A DNA stretch of 64,000 nucleotides from Malachius bipustulatus (taxonomy: Eukaryota > Arthropoda > Insecta > Coleoptera > Melyridae), in NCBI GenBank assembly GCA_910589415.1, contig OU342631.1, forward strand, positions 21,824,001 through 21,888,000. The letters are read 5' to 3'. The notes under the pieces are model-generated. The model was given only the letters and a program-made list of their open reading frames with translations, made no database searches and was not told the origin of the DNA. The translations under genes were made by a program, and so were the position numbers. Below are positions 12,401 to 25,614 of the stretch, piece by piece (position 1 is the stretch's first letter; every line of letters starts with the position of its first letter).

Positions 12401-13549
12401 TACAACGATAAAACTTATAAGGGTAGTAGGAGGCGTCAAAACAAACATTTTTTTTCTCATAACCAGGGTGTTAATAAAGATTATCAAAAAATTACATTTT
12501 TTTGTTAATTTCTAAAAAACGTTTTAGCCAATTTGAATGAAATTTTGATAGTTTGCTGCTAACTGTTGTAAGTTTGTGAGAGTGTTTGCAAGCCATCTTT
12601 TGAATTCAATATAGTTTCAGACGCAGTATTTCAGTGGCGTGCTGAACTTTTTGAGTTCTTTGCCTAAAAAACAATGAGCAGTATTTTTTTGCAATAATTT
12701 TTTTTTAGATAAAGCAACTAAAAACACATTTTTCTTGTAGTTGATGTTTTTGCGTATCACTTTTCTGAAGAAAAGATTTCTAGAAGAAAAAAAAAATAGA
12801 AGCCGCTTCAAGACATGTTTGATTTGAAGTAGGTACCAAATTCAAATTTGAAAGAGCCCTTTCTACATTTTTTTGTTCCATAAATCTTTACTCATATAGT
12901 TATTAGAAAGCCCTTCATTCGAGAGAAATTCTTTTTAATTATTATAAAAAAAATGCTCTGTTATAAAAACTAGATTTTTAAATCGTTTCCTAATAATTTG
13001 ACTAAGTTTGAGAACTTACGAGAACTTACGAAGAGAACCTCATAAAATAAAGCGAGCTCTTGTTATAACAGCTTTCATTTGAATAATTTGTTTGTACTTC
13101 TGAGGAACACAATCAAAAAACCAAAAATCAGTTTATGTGTGAGACGAAATTCATTTTGTTCATTATTTTAACAATTTTCCAGCAGCTCGCATTGCCAGAC
13201 TTGACGATTTAGCTTTAAGAGGACTTTGTTAATAAAAATACCATTTTCCCATGTATCTATGTAAAAACAATGCAATTAAATAAAATATGGTTAACAAAAT
13301 TCGATTTTTTATTTCTTCTTTTGATATTGTGTCATGTCCATGTCCTGCCTCATATTTTGTTTTATTTTTTCTCTAGAGCTTATAAATGATGACATCCAAG
13401 AGGATAATGTCATAGAGCATCATAGCATATATCTGTTATAATTTACTCAAGACGGAGAAAACTAGAAGAGATCGTGAATAGCATATATATTTGAAATGCT
13501 ACATCAACACTGACAGTATTAACGAGAATTTAATTGGTGTGTACATTGT
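9484..13549. other. AT-rich stretch, no gene
   Basis: I see no gene or clear element. A perfect 11-bp hairpin (GATTTTTATCA, TTGC loop, TGATAAAAATC) lies at 11503-11528. A mildly GC-richer patch at about 10590-10815 carries a 66-codon open frame (10613-10813) of unknown nature. The sequence around 12600-12660 (CAGTGGCGTGCTGAAC) resembles insect repeat tips. Confidence 0.45.
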
Positions 13550-13860
13550 TTAAGAGCGACACCGCGTGACGCAATACTAAGATCACGGAACACTCCAAAT
13601 AAAAGCCTATGATGGCATTGATGTGCAACGCAATGGATGTCCCCAAATGTAATGTGCATTACGCGAAGCCCCAAGCCGGAGGGTTGAGCAGGGGTGGATA
13701 AATAGGGTGCATGTTTTATCTGATCCCCTACCCTTGCTACAATTCCCTATCCCCGCTACACATGCCACGGTGTTTGATTACAGAGATATACCCCCTCCGT
13801 ATACAGTGCACTTGTGTGAATAGAACCGTCGCCCTTGGTGTAGTATAGTGAATCATTTTT
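13550..13860. promoter_or_regulatory. GC-richer island, possible conserved non-coding element
   Basis: Composition shifts from AT-rich flanks to a GC-richer block with many non-repetitive words (GACACCGCGTGACGCAAT, CCCCTACCC, GCCACGGTG). No frame stays open. Such islands in an AT-rich insect genome are often conserved regulatory sequence. This call is inference from composition only. Confidence 0.3.
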
Positions 13861-16499
13861 TAGATTCAATTTACATACTGATTGGAAAATTTAATCGATC
13901 GCGTTTGCTTATGAAGAGGAGATTGGGGCTCTAAATTAGCTTTTTGCGAATTTGAAAGATGTCGAGTGAAAAATTGTTCAGACAACTTCAGGATTTTATT
14001 AGGTCATGATACTTTTTGCTCTTCATCATTGAAATTATTAATTTAACGATAACTTATGGGGATCAATTAGTAGTTCTTAAAAACCTCTGCATTGTAGTGT
14101 AATAAAAAGCTCACATATCCGTGAGAACTCTACTGTTAGCGAGGACTATTATTGACACGCATGTCTCTCTGGTTGCCTACCAATTCATTGAAATTGCAGA
14201 TGATCACTACCATTATAAAAGACCAGTTACGATATTATAACTTTCAACTTTCGTACAGTATGTGTAGCGTGGGGTTGACTGATATGATATGCTGATGAGT
14301 TCATAGTAAGGACGATATAAGTGTCTAATTTGTTCTGCAAAGAACTTATTGTGGCAAATTAAAATTAGAACCTAAATTCCAAGAAAGCTTAAATATTGTT
14401 TAATGATAGCATGAGTATTATAGATATCATAAAGCAAAAGAAAAAAAATATATTGTTTGTTTATTGAATATTCAGGGTGATCTTCAGGTGTTTTTTTTTT
14501 AATAAATAAATATTTCATCATTTCATCAAGACCGTTTTGAACCGCACCCAACTTGCTTGACTGAAAAGCAAACAAAATTCCAACCCCTAATTCGTTTTAT
14601 CTTTCTCAAACATAATTACATAATTTTAAGCCACTCACTGTAATATTTCTGCATGTCTGCATGCCTTTTTCTCCCGACTCCCTATGATTCTTGAATTTTT
14701 CAACTTTTTTGCCAAGATATTCGGAGATAAAGGGGGCTACAAAGTTTGAGATTCTTGTGCTAATATCTCTAATTGAAAAAAAATATTTTTTTCCTATAAT
14801 CTGTACTTACCCGGCAACTATTTGTGAAGATTTTAAAGTTTTTTAGCTTACGATGTTCGGAGATTAAGGAGGTGGGGGGGGAGGAATTTATTGATAACAT
14901 TTTCGTTGATATTATAGGTATCTCTAAAACTAGGCAGTACGAAAGAAAATAGTAAAGAAACTAGTAATAGTAATAATAGTAGAAACCAAATAGTAAATGA
15001 ATAGTAAAAAAATAGTAAACAATAGTAAAAACTACCTAAGGCCAAGTAGCGACACCCCACTTCTCTTCCGACCAAAATATTTGAACCCCCAATTGTTTGA
15101 ACCCGAATCCTAACAATGGAAAACATTATATTCATTCTTGCAACTGGAATACCACAAATTTTCAATCGATAACTTTTGCAGTTCTTGAGATAATCGCCTG
15201 TGACAAACGGACAAACAGGCAATCAAATCCTTAAAAAATGTAAGGTACAATCTTCCAACGCCACTGCAACAAAAAAGGACAAAATTGGGAATGAATAACT
15301 AAATTTTAATGGAAAAACAAAAGGTATGTATTTGAGAAAAATCACATAGGTAATAAATGAGAATTTCGGGTTACCTTCTGTATCGAAATTGTGTTTTGGA
15401 TTTTTTTTTAATTTTGGGATTTCTATAGAAACATTATTATGATTAGATTACTTCTTATGCACTAGATTATGCACTACTTACAGGAAACTTATGGTTTGTC
15501 AAAATTTTACATCATTTGCGACAAAATTCTGAAAAAAATAGAGAAAGCAATTTTGTTCTGACTTTTTTGAAAAATAATTCTAAATACAGTGTGTTCACGG
15601 ATGGGGTTGGATTATACGAAAAAGGAAAACATTCTTAATATACATTTTACGAAAAAAAGTAATTCTTTCTGCACTGTATGTTAAACGAGCATGCAAGATT
15701 ACAGAAATGGGTTGGTTTTTAGTTGGGTTGGTTTTTTAGTTTATTTTAATTACAGTTCTGATGATGGTGTTTAGGATTAGAAACAGATTTAGACTCCCAC
15801 AACAAGATAAAATTAATCTTCTAAATATTCTAAACTTAAATATTTCAGGAGACTCAATTTTCCACCTACTACTCCTTGACAAAAAATTCTGTTAAAAAAA
15901 AAAAATAGGTAAAATTTCGAACTAAAAGAAATATTTTTGACCGATTTGTTTTTCACTTTTTAAAAGAGCAGGCTTTTGTCGGAAATTAAAAATTTTAGTT
16001 TTTCAAAACGGCCCTCTAACTTTATTTTTTATTAAAGTATTTGCTCAACATTTTGAATTAACAGAATTATTAGGTAGGTACTAGAGAACTTTGGATTTGG
16101 GTTATAAAAAATTCCCAAAGTCACATGGTTTGTGTAGGGTTCTGCTTGAAAAAATTCAAAAACCCATTCTTATCACTCGATGACAGTTCGCAGGTTTCAA
16201 TCTAGGCAACTTAAATTTTTGTAATTTATTAGATGCCTAGAAGGAGTCTCGAGTCGTTTCAAAATTGTGACCATTTGAATTTTTGTAAAGATTAGTACAT
16301 TTTGAACACCCGTATACATACACAAGATGGAGGAGAACTTTTTAAAGTCATAAAAATTAACAGCATAGGTACGAAGAAGTTTTATGCACTAGTGGAAAAC
16401 ATTTTCTTTTTATTATTATGGTTATCAGCGTCTGTACGTTCGAAAGGGCCCAAAATAAATAAAAATAAAAGCCTGCAACGATATTTTTTTCATTATATC
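13861..16499. other. AT-rich stretch, no gene
   Basis: No convincing gene. The 14848-15222 minus-strand open frame falls in low-complexity TAGTAA-type repeats (about 14950-15030), so it is not a gene. The right part (15100-15280) looks like a degraded repeat tail, with words such as AACGCCACTGCAAC. Confidence 0.4.
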
Positions 16500-16560
16500 T
16501 ACAGTAGACTTCAGCTAATCCGATGCATATCAAGAGTCGGATTAGCGAGACTCTACTGTA
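16500..16560. mobile_element. Pogo/Tigger-like MITE tip-to-tip hairpin
   Basis: TACAGTAGACTTCAGCTAATCCG is followed after 15 bases by CGGATTAGCGAGACTCTACTGTA, an imperfect inverted repeat flanked by TA. CAGTAGA...AATCCG-type termini are characteristic of pogo/Tigger DNA transposons. The two tips joined by a tiny loop suggest an extreme internal deletion. A further CAGTAGAAGAGTC lies at 16579. Confidence 0.6.
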
Positions 16561-18239
16561 CTAAATTTCAAAATTTATACAGTAGAAGAGTCAAAAGGAC
16601 ATTCCATTGCATTAAAAAGTTGTGATCACTTAAAAAAGTGATACCTATTTCATTGTGACTAGTTTATTTGCAGCAATTAATGAAAAATAGGTACATACAC
16701 TAATGCACCCAAAAACCAAAATTCAAAGATTATCTAAATTCTCTTTAAAAACTCTCATTTGTTGGTGACGTTGAATTTAATAAATATAATAACCATTTTA
16801 CTTTTTTTAAATTAGTGATAGCTTTTGTGACTGTTTGAGGTAAGTACCTATGTGGCTTCTGTTTTAAAAATTTCGAGACAATGGGCAAGGGTTTTCTATT
16901 TGTGGTAATCCTTCTTAAATTTGTCTTTTTTCAGATAATTTCGTGTGCCAAGGTAGGGTTTACAGTGTCCCGTTTCCATTTTTAATAAAATGATAATTCA
17001 AAATATTCGTTTAGCTTTTTTATTCAAGAAAACATGAGATTTTATATGAGATTTATTTGATATAAATCTCAATTTCCTTACAATGCGAGATTGAGTAACT
17101 TTTGAGAGTCACATTCTCTTAGTTACATATTCTCTGTTAAAAAAATCCTTTACATCAAAAATCTACTGAAAAATTAAAAAAATTATAGATTTTTGTATCA
17201 CTCCGCGACTTTCTCTCTCCAGCTTCAATTCAATATATGGAAAAGTAAAATTGCTTCAAATGATTTGAAACGCACACCGACGTCAGCGAGCAAAATAATT
17301 TCATCATCCCTTCTAGAGATGAATATTTCATGAAATATCTGAGAAGTGAGAATCTAATTTAAGGACATCATTGGAGGTGTTATAAATAGGTCCAGTGTTA
17401 TCAAGGCGACCGTGCTCCAGTTCAGTGAGCATGACTAAAGGGCCTCTGAAACCATAGTGGGGAAGAAAATAGGCGATAATGTAGACCTAATGCGGCTTTC
17501 ACTTTCTTTGTTATATGTTCTAGTCTGGCTACTGAAAGGGTTGTGTATGTAGTTATCTACAGCTGATAAGGGTGCAGACCAAACACCATTGTTGAGTTTA
17601 ATAAGTTAGGCATAGAATAATTTGTTTTATTTACATACTTTCCCTTTACAGAATTCAAAATTATTTTATTAATTAGGTAGTTTGTTCGGTAGGTACATAA
17701 GTACGTAAAAACTATAGAAACATGATGAAAAGATTGCGACGAATGTTTCTGAGTCAACTTTTGTGCTTAGACTTGTGAAAACAATTTCTATGTTTTCAAA
17801 ATGGTGGTGTTAACGAAAATTTTTTGTTTACGTTCTTTTAGTGTAAGTTATAATATTTGCAGAATAATTATTTATGATTTAATCTGAGAAAATAGTCAAA
17901 ATTGGGTGAAATAAACACGGTTGTGTAGTGACGGTGATTAATTTTTGATCTTCGGCTCAATTTGTGAATTCCATGGTCAATAAAATTCGGGCGTAATACT
18001 AGAAATCATTTAAATGAGAGAAAAATACTTTTTCTAATATAATCGTCAAGCTTAAACATAAATTGCTTAATATTTTCCTGGTCCTATTCGTCATTTTTTT
18101 CATTCGTTAATAATAATAGTTCTCCGTCATATTCGAAATAATGCTATATTTGTCAGAACATTCTAGACTATCTCTTAACAAGTTTTGCACCCCAATTCTT
18201 CCATCCATTCGATTATAAATTACGAATCAAATCAAAGAA
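16561..18239. other. AT-rich stretch, no gene
   Basis: Nothing recognisable. There is a short inverted repeat at about 17036-17074 (GAGATTTTATATGAGATTTA...ATAAATCTC) and a mildly GC-richer patch at about 17385-17470. Confidence 0.45.
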
Positions 18240-18480
18240 CACTAGAACACCATTACCAAGGGTAGTTTTCCACCGGTTTTTAAGTACCGGCAACAATGTA
18301 TGTCATTATCAAGGACGCCTGTCGTCCCCTGGACGGTCTGATTATATCCTCCCTCATCCTGCAGGCAAGCCTCGGGTCTTTTTGTGCAGTCAGACGCACG
18401 TCATTCCCATCGTCAGTCATTACCAACCACAGTCTTTGATTAGGGATTTGGTCTCACCCCTTCTTGTCCTCATGTTAAGC
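18240..18480. promoter_or_regulatory. GC-richer island, possible conserved non-coding element
   Basis: This block is enriched in GC against its flanks (GGACGCCTGTCGTCCCCTGGACGG, CTCCCTCATCCTGCAGGC). It has no open frame and no repeat match elsewhere in the window. The regulatory reading is inference from composition. Confidence 0.3.
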
Positions 18481-18879
18481 TTGTGAATTTAAAGCCACTT
18501 TTTAGATTTCAAATTAATTCCTTCTAAGAGACTAAAAGGCTATTAATAATTTCTGGCATTATTGCGGGTTTTTTCAAATATTATAATCTTTATGGCTGTT
18601 TTATAAATAGAAGGATTAGATATTATTATGAAAAAATCAACACTTACGAGAAGGTTTTCCCTGACGCTGCGGTCTTTTAAACTAATTCCAATTTTAAAGT
18701 ACAGATTACCATGCAAAAAATTCCCGACGATCTTAGCTATGATTTTTTTGATAACTTTTGCATACTTAAAGAAGATCTACATTTATATTTAAAAGAAGCA
18801 CCAACTACAAAAAAAAATTCCAGGATTTATAAATGTCAGTCAGTTTTTATTAAATAAGACACTTGAAGAGAACCCAACT

Positions 18880-20790
18880 CAGGAGAAACTTTTTTCCTTC
18901 GTGTAGCCTTATTTTCGTCCCGACTTTTCCAGGTCACAAGAGGAAAAACACTCAGGGATTTTTTTTGTTTTTATACGTATTTACAGGTTCAACCCTTTTC
19001 AGAAACGACCAGGACTTGAGAAATAACATTTGACAGGGAGCTGGAATCTTCTGAACTTGACCTAGTCACTTTGTAAGTGTTTAGAGCAAAATCATCGTAA
19101 TACTTAGAAAGGGTCATTCTTCGTTGAAATTATTCCAGGATATCATAATCTTTTAATTTTTAGAAATTTTATGTTTGACTTATCTCAGTTTACAAGTGGC
19201 TGGGAGAAAAACCGTCAAGGTTGTTAAAAATTATGATGAGTTATTTCTGAACATTACCCTAAACTTGGAGAGGACCAATTAAAAAAAATTACAATTTGAC
19301 GTGAATTATCACCAATTTGCAAGTTGCTAAGAGAAAATCGTCCAGGGTCATGAATATTTAGATGGGTTATTTTTGAAGATTTTGAAGAGACAAGACACTA
19401 AAAAATTTCATTTATTTTCGTCGTAATAGTTCATCACAATTTCATTATTCCAATTGTGCAAAAAGTTCTTAAGCAAAAAATCGTCAAGAGTATGACATTT
19501 ACAAGAGAAAATCAGCTTTTGTCTCAGAAAAAATACGATTTCTAATTTTTTTTTCGGGCACCTAGTTCAGAAATCTTCTAAGCTCAATGCTTTTCATCAC
19601 CACTATCCCTGTTTGAAAGTCCTTGGAAAAAAATTAGCCACTATCATGGAGATTGCCATTTATTTTGCTGACTTCTGCATTCTTAGAAAGAATCATTTTT
19701 CGTTAAACTCACGAAAACATTATTTATGCAGGACATCAAAATCTTTCAATTTTGAGAAAGTTGCATTAAGGCTTATTCTCAGTTACAAATGGTTGGGAGA
19801 AGAACCGTCAAGGTTGTTAAAATTATGATGATTTATTCTGATCAAGTTTGGAGAGAGATAATTTTTTTATAAAAAAATCTAAACTGACAGAAAAAAAAAT
19901 TCCAGGAAACTTTGAATTTTGAATAATTAACTGTAATCTCAATCCATTTCAATTTGCAAGTTGTAAAAAGAAAAATCATCAGGGTCATGAAAATTGAGAT
20001 GAGTTATTTTTTAAAGTTGTTCGACAAGACACTGGGGAATTTATTTTCGTCGTCAGTAAGTTATCCCAATTTTGCAAGAAGTGCTTAAGAAAAGAATCAT
20101 CAAGATTGATGACATACAAAAGAGAATCAGCTTTTTCCAGAAAAAAAATCAGATTTCTTTTTCTAGGACTTCTCCATTTTCAAAAATCTTCTAAGCATCA
20201 ATAATTTTCATCACCACTATCCCTGTTTACAAGTCCTTGGGAAAAAATCGCCGCTGTCATGGAAATTGAATTCTGTTATTTTTGTTACCTTCTGCATACT
20301 TAGAGAGGATCATTTTTCCATTAAACTGGACTTACGAAAAAATTATTTAAAGGACACCAGAATCTTTTAAATTTGACAAATTTCCATTAAGATAATCTCA
20401 GTTTAAAGTGCATGGTTGCAGAAAAATCGTCAAGGTTGTTAAAATTATGATGATTTATTGCTGAATATTATCCTACATTTGGAGATGGTTAATTTTTTTT
20501 TGAAAAAGAAAAAATCAGAAATGACGGGAAAATTTTTTCCAGGAAAGCGGAATCTTTGAATTTTGAATAATTAACACTGACCCCTCTTTAATTTGAAAGT
20601 TGTCCGGAAAAAAATCGCCAAGGTCATGAAAGTTGAAATGGATTATTTTTGAAGATTCAGTGGAGTCAGTTTAGGAATCTTCCAAGCTTCAGTTAATCGT
20701 CATCACCACTCTCCCCATTTGCAAGTCCTTATTTGAGAAAAATTGCCACGATCATGGAAATTAGATTATGTTATTTTTGATGACTGCTGC
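18880..20790 (+). repeat. Degenerate ~600-bp tandem repeat, about three copies
   Basis: The marker ACCGTCAAGGTTGTTAAA occurs at 19211, 19803 and (ATCGTCAAGG) 20426, spacings of 592 and 623 bp. A second marker, TCATCACCACTATCCCTGTT, occurs at about 19596 and 20208, with a variant near 20699. Between the markers the same order of blocks recurs: the CATGAAAATT...GATGAGTTATTT block, then AGACAAGACACT, then the AAATCTTCTAAGC block. Identity between copies is moderate. All copies are non-coding. Confidence 0.7.
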
Positions 20791-21729
20791 ATAAATATAT
20801 GAGAGAAAAATTCTAGAGATAATATTTTTCAAATTAGTAACAATCAATTATTAATTTAAGTACTTAAAAATGACATAAACTACTACGAGTAAATTAAACT
20901 AGGAGAATAACTAACTAAAATGATATCAAGCTGTAAGTGTGTAACTAAATCCCGAGGTTAACGAGTTTTAAGACAAAGCCTGTAAGCCTGTAAGAATAGA
21001 ATGCTAAATCGAAGACACTTTAGAGGATCCCATTAGGTGCTAAATTTTCAAAACGAACTCGTCGAAACTGAACGTACTTTCCAATCACATAAAAACTTTC
21101 CACTCGGGCTGAAGTGCCAATTTTCCGCCTTCGTTTCTCTAACTCAAATCCTTAGAGGACACGATCAGTCTTATGATGGTGTTTGTTCGTCCTTATATTT
21201 CTGAACAGGAGAGGATTAGTAATGCCCAAAAGGGATCCTTATGTTTTTAGTGTTACTGGAGAGAAAAGATGGAATTCAGGCTTCAATAAATGAGCTCAAA
21301 ATAGGTCACCTGTAATTTAGATAGCGTGTACGGAGTAGGTACTTGGCAATCTAGGCATGCGAGATTATTATTGTGGAAAAGTTTTGTTGTAATGATAAAA
21401 TTAAGTGAAAAATTAGGAGTATGATTTACTTCTTATTACGTCTTAGGAAAAAAATCAATGTACAATGCAGTGTAAAAGTAGTTTGTAAAGGTGCGTTATA
21501 AAACTATACTTATCGTTAAGAAAAATAATGTATGTATAATAAAATAAAACTTGTACATGTCAATTTAAAAAAAATTAAAAATTTATTTTTGAATGCGAGT
21601 TTTGGCTTTTATGATTTTTTTATACAAAATTACATAATTGAGCACGTTGGTGGAAGAAAACTCATTGAGCAAGTATATTGTGATCGTGTAAAAATTCTAA
21701 TTTGAGTTTTAAACGAATTTACACGTTTT
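20791..21729. other. AT-rich stretch, no gene
   Basis: No gene or clear repeat. A slightly GC-richer patch lies at about 21010-21250. Confidence 0.45.
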
Positions 21730-23640
21730 AAATTCACAGGATGAGTTAAAAAAAACGGGTTTGAAGAAATCTCGGTTTCTCTGTCTGTTCTGTCTGTGAG
21801 AGGAGCTGCACAGACCAAACCACTGGACCGATTTCGTTCAAATTCGACATGAACGTGTAAAGTTTTGACAGGTCAGAGCTGGAAAGAAAATGATGATAAG
21901 CAAGCAATTTATGTATTTCACTCATAATTCTACTTTGGTTAGATCTATAGTCTTTCAATTTTATCAACAGTTGTTAAAAAGACGTCAATCTCCCATGAGA
22001 CCAATTCCATTAGGACACGCCTCCCATATAGACCGAAGATCTGGATTGCGATGGAACTCTGATTCTCAGAAGTTCAAAAAACCTTCTTGCGCATCAATCG
22101 CAGAGATAGTGTATTTTTATGCGATTCAATTATGAATATTTTCACCGCTTTTTAAATTATTGGCTCTCTGAAATTTTCCATAGTCATGTCATGTTAGCGT
22201 AGTGCTTTACTGTGAAAAATTTTCTGTGATAATTTCGTTTCATTTCGTTTGAGCACGTGCCTTAGAATGGATTTTTAAATTTAAAAATCAAAAAAATTGG
22301 CAAAATTTAACAATTTTGTCCCGTTTCCTATGCCCGCCACTGGCTAACTTTACTTGAAAAATACTATTTTTTACACTACCTTTAATAAATTCGGAAAAAA
22401 CTGAAAGGAGAGTTTTGAAAACCGAAAATTTGAAATTTTAGAGAAATAAACATCATGTAAAAATATTCGAATATCTCCGCCATTTTTATATTTGCTTCTT
22501 GAAATTTTTGAAGGTTAAATGATATTAGTATAGTTGTCTGCTACCAAAATTTCCGTTCTAGTCCTTCAAAAATAAGCTCATGAATGTTTATAGAAATGTA
22601 GACATTTTTACCCTTTTCCTACCCACGCCTCTGGCTTATTAATAGAAATGATGCAAATTGTATTGTATTAGCTCAAATTTATAATAAGTTTATTCCAATC
22701 TTGTTAATTTCGTTTAAAAGTTTTTGATTCTAACTTGCCTATTTTTAGGGGTTCAAAATCTAGCCATTTTCCTAAAATTGAAAATGCCGCCATTTTGTAA
22801 CGTCTTTACCTATTTTACTCAAGTACCAGACGACTACTTGAGGATATCTTACTACCAAAAAAATTTCAGCGCTCTAGATTGAAAACTTCGACCAGAACCC
22901 GCGTCTCACGGACGGTTTTCTGAAATTTTCTGAAATTCGGAGGGACATCCTGTAGAAGTAACACAACTCTAGGAAAATGTTTTTTACGAAAATCAAACGT
23001 CAGCCCTAAGGTTTATAAGAATAAAAAAATTCGTTCATTAATCTTGAAAGATGAAGCTACAGGGAGCGTTTTTAAAATTTTAGAGAAATAAACATCATGT
23101 AAAAAAAATCGAATATCTCCGCCATTTTTCTTATTTACTTTTTGAAATGCTCAAGGGTTGAAGTCTATTAGTATAGTTGTCTACTGTAAAATTTTCAGTT
23201 TAATTACTTCAAAAATGTGCTCATAAATTGTTGGAGAAATTTAGCCATTTTTACCCTTTTCCTACCCACGCCACTGGCTTATTATTAGAAAAAATGCAAA
23301 TTTTATTGCATTAAATTAAATTTCAAGTCATATACTTCCAATCTTGTGAACTTGATATAAAACTCTGTTTCTATCTAGCTTATACAGGGGTTCAAAAAAT
23401 AGTCCTTTTTCCAAAAATTCAAATAGCCGCCATTTTGAAACGGCTCAGCCGATTTTGCTCAAGTGCAATACCAGACCACTCCTTGTGGATATCTTACTTC
23501 CACAAAAATTTCAGTCTCCTAGATTGAAAACTGCGACCTGAAATGAGGTGACAAAAACCGGATTTTCCGAATTTTGAAGGGACACCCTGTAGAAGTGACG
23601 CGACTTTTGGAAAAATCGGCCGCTCCCAGTTTTCTACTTC
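21730..23640 (+). repeat. Dispersed transposon-like repeat with a 642-bp internal duplication
   Basis: A GAGAAATAAACATCATGTAA block recurs at 22441 and 23083, and the following ~540 bp align between the two units. Each unit includes ATCTCCGCCATTTTT, CCTTTTCCTACCCACGCC, a GCCGCCATTTTG motif and an end resembling GGGACACCCTGTAGAAG. The same sequence recurs on the opposite strand at 28.4-29.0 and 29.7-30.1 kb. The 5' part (22075-22135) also recurs, inverted, at 30.63-30.85 kb. This is one repeat family in both orientations. It has no ORF. Confidence 0.7.
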
Positions 23641-23883
23641 TCAACAAATAAATTATAGATATAAAAATCAGATGTTTCTTTTTTTCTTGATGCTTGATAC
23701 GGACAATAATTATTGTTCCTATTCTTTAAAACTATGTCCTTATAACCATTAGTTATCTCAGCCCAAAACCTGGATGGTTGCTATACTCATATTCTCCTTA
23801 AGCTGGGCATGAGTGAGATCAGCATGAAAGTGTTGCCGGCGATCACCATCACCATTACGTTTATTTGATCGCAACACATCCTT

Positions 23884-24210
23884 TTATTCTTCTTTATCAT
23901 AGGTGATTCTCAGTGGACAAATTTTACTATCCGTTATAATCTTCAGAGGTTGTTCAGATGTAGCAGAGGACTCTGGTATGTTGTACAGAGGGACATTGCG
24001 GCATCGTTGTCGGCGAGTTTCCAACAAATACCTACCTATATCATTTATAGAAAAGCCGAAGAAGATGCAGAACACGATAGCATTACAACAGTACTTTGCA
24101 AAAGTGTAGATCATGAACAGGTCGCCATGGTTGGTGAAGATGTGGACCTGTTGATGGTTCTCACAGGTTTGGGCTATCATGTCAAGAACGTGTTTTTTTT
24201 GGAAAAGTAG
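23884..24210 (+). pseudogene. Fragment of a transposon-associated protein with a GEDVDLL-type motif
   Basis: The plus-strand frame over 23950-24210 contains two adjacent motifs: a DAEHDSI-like acidic segment, then VAMVGEDVDLLMVLT (motif at about 24133-24153), then a VFFLEK end. This order recalls a domain I have seen in many uncharacterised insect and transposon-linked proteins (..DADT.IV...VxGEDTDLLVLL...FFLxPGKG). That is memory of a pattern, not a search result. The frame closes at 24210 where the family would continue (GKG...), so it is a broken fragment. The opposite-strand ORF is a shadow. Confidence 0.4.
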
Positions 24211-24521
24211 TAAAGTTGCATGTTGTTACTCGTTACGATTTTGCTGCTTTCTGTTAAGGAATAACAAAACTGTGGAGTACACTTCACAAAAATCCTCCGC
24301 TATCAGCTTTTTACACGAGAGTCCTCAATGGCATTTTAAAACTCATTCATTTAAAAGTTTGGGTAGGCACATTGAGTTTTTACAAATTCTGAGTTTCAGT
24401 TTTATGCCAATTTCAAAAACCTAATCTCTCGTTAAACAAGTATTTTATGAGATATTGGGCAATATTTATTACAAAAAATAAAATAAAAATTAAAAATAGT
24501 GAAAATCTTAAAAAAGGTAGT

Positions 24522-24541
24522 TTCTGCTAAAGCAGAAACGA
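24522..24541. repeat. Short perfect hairpin
   Basis: GTTTCTGC, loop TAAA, GCAGAAAC. It may be an element tip next to the mariner-like fragment just downstream. Confidence 0.4.
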
Positions 24542-24644
24542 CTTAAGGCACAACGACAACGCGGTGATATTTGGCGCAAAATGGGCCAAAATAGAGAAAT
24601 TTGCGCAAGAATTTAGTTTTTTGTACATTAAGAAAAACGTACAT

Positions 24645-24790
24645 GGCTTTTGTTGGTGCAAAATTGGCATTTTACTACTAGCAATGATCCTAAACATTTA
24701 TCCAAAAATCAAACATACTTGACCTTTTGCAAGGAATGGCTTGTTTTCATAATTAAACTGGACTATAGTGACAATTCGTCACCAGAGATT
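24645..24790 (+). pseudogene. Tc1/mariner transposase C-terminal fragment
   Basis: The frame reads FTTSNDPKHLSKN (NDPKH at 24682-24696), followed about 20 codons later by an IKLDYSDNSSPEI-like segment. In Tc1/mariner transposases the second catalytic Asp lies in a DNDPKH motif, followed by IKVLDWPxxSPDLNPIEN. Order and spacing fit, with a shift or loss in the second motif. Upstream catalytic parts are missing, so it is a dead fragment. Confidence 0.45.
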
Positions 24791-25614
24791 TTACGACTAT
24801 TTTTTAATTTAAAAAATAATAAACTTTATTCCAAACATCATTTTCAACCACCTTGAAAATTCATTGATTTTTTTTAACCGATTTTTAACCATCTTTAATT
24901 TTTTCTTCCAATGTTTTTCATGTAATAAATAAATACTTCCTGGTAAAATTCCTTTAATGTGATCCATCATATTTGCATGTCTTAAATAAAATAATTATCA
25001 TTAGAAAACAACGATAACTGGTCAGTTATACGTTGAACATAAAATAATTCTTTTGGGGTTAAGTAGGTACTTACTTACCTATGGTTTTAATGTCAAAATT
25101 TAGCTATCTATAATTTAAGAATCAAAATTAAAGTATCTACCTAGTCCTACCTATACCTACCTATAGGTAACGTATACTGTTTTCTATTTAAAGCAATGTC
25201 GTTTTATAAATTTAGGAAAATTTCAGTCAATAAAAAATTTAATTAGCAGTTGATTGATATTTATTCACTTATACAATTTATTATGAAAATAAGCAAAACT
25301 CTGTCGAGGTTGTTTTTTACAACCCATCATAATTACGTAATTGGGTAAAGGTTGCGAACTAAGACTATGGCAATGGTATAATAATACCACCGTATGAGAA
25401 GGAAAATTTTAAGGTGCCACCGGTAAAAATTATTACTGTTATGTGCAGGTCGAATCGTGAGGAATGGTTCCAATGGAATTTACCCAGAATACGATAAAGG
25501 ATGTCGGATTATTCCAAGCGCCGTGCGAGCTTATTCTATGAGTTAATGTGTATGTTCCGCGTAAGAATAGATCAACATTTCCTTCGAGGAAAATTTGTTT
25601 CCACTCCAAATTAG
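24791..25614. other. AT-rich stretch, no gene
   Basis: Nothing recognisable except TAGGTA/TACCTA runs at about 25140-25170. Confidence 0.45.

Noticed and set aside
14848..15222. 124-codon minus-strand ORF
   Set aside because: It runs through TAGTAA-type low-complexity sequence; the Leu/Phe-rich product is an artefact.
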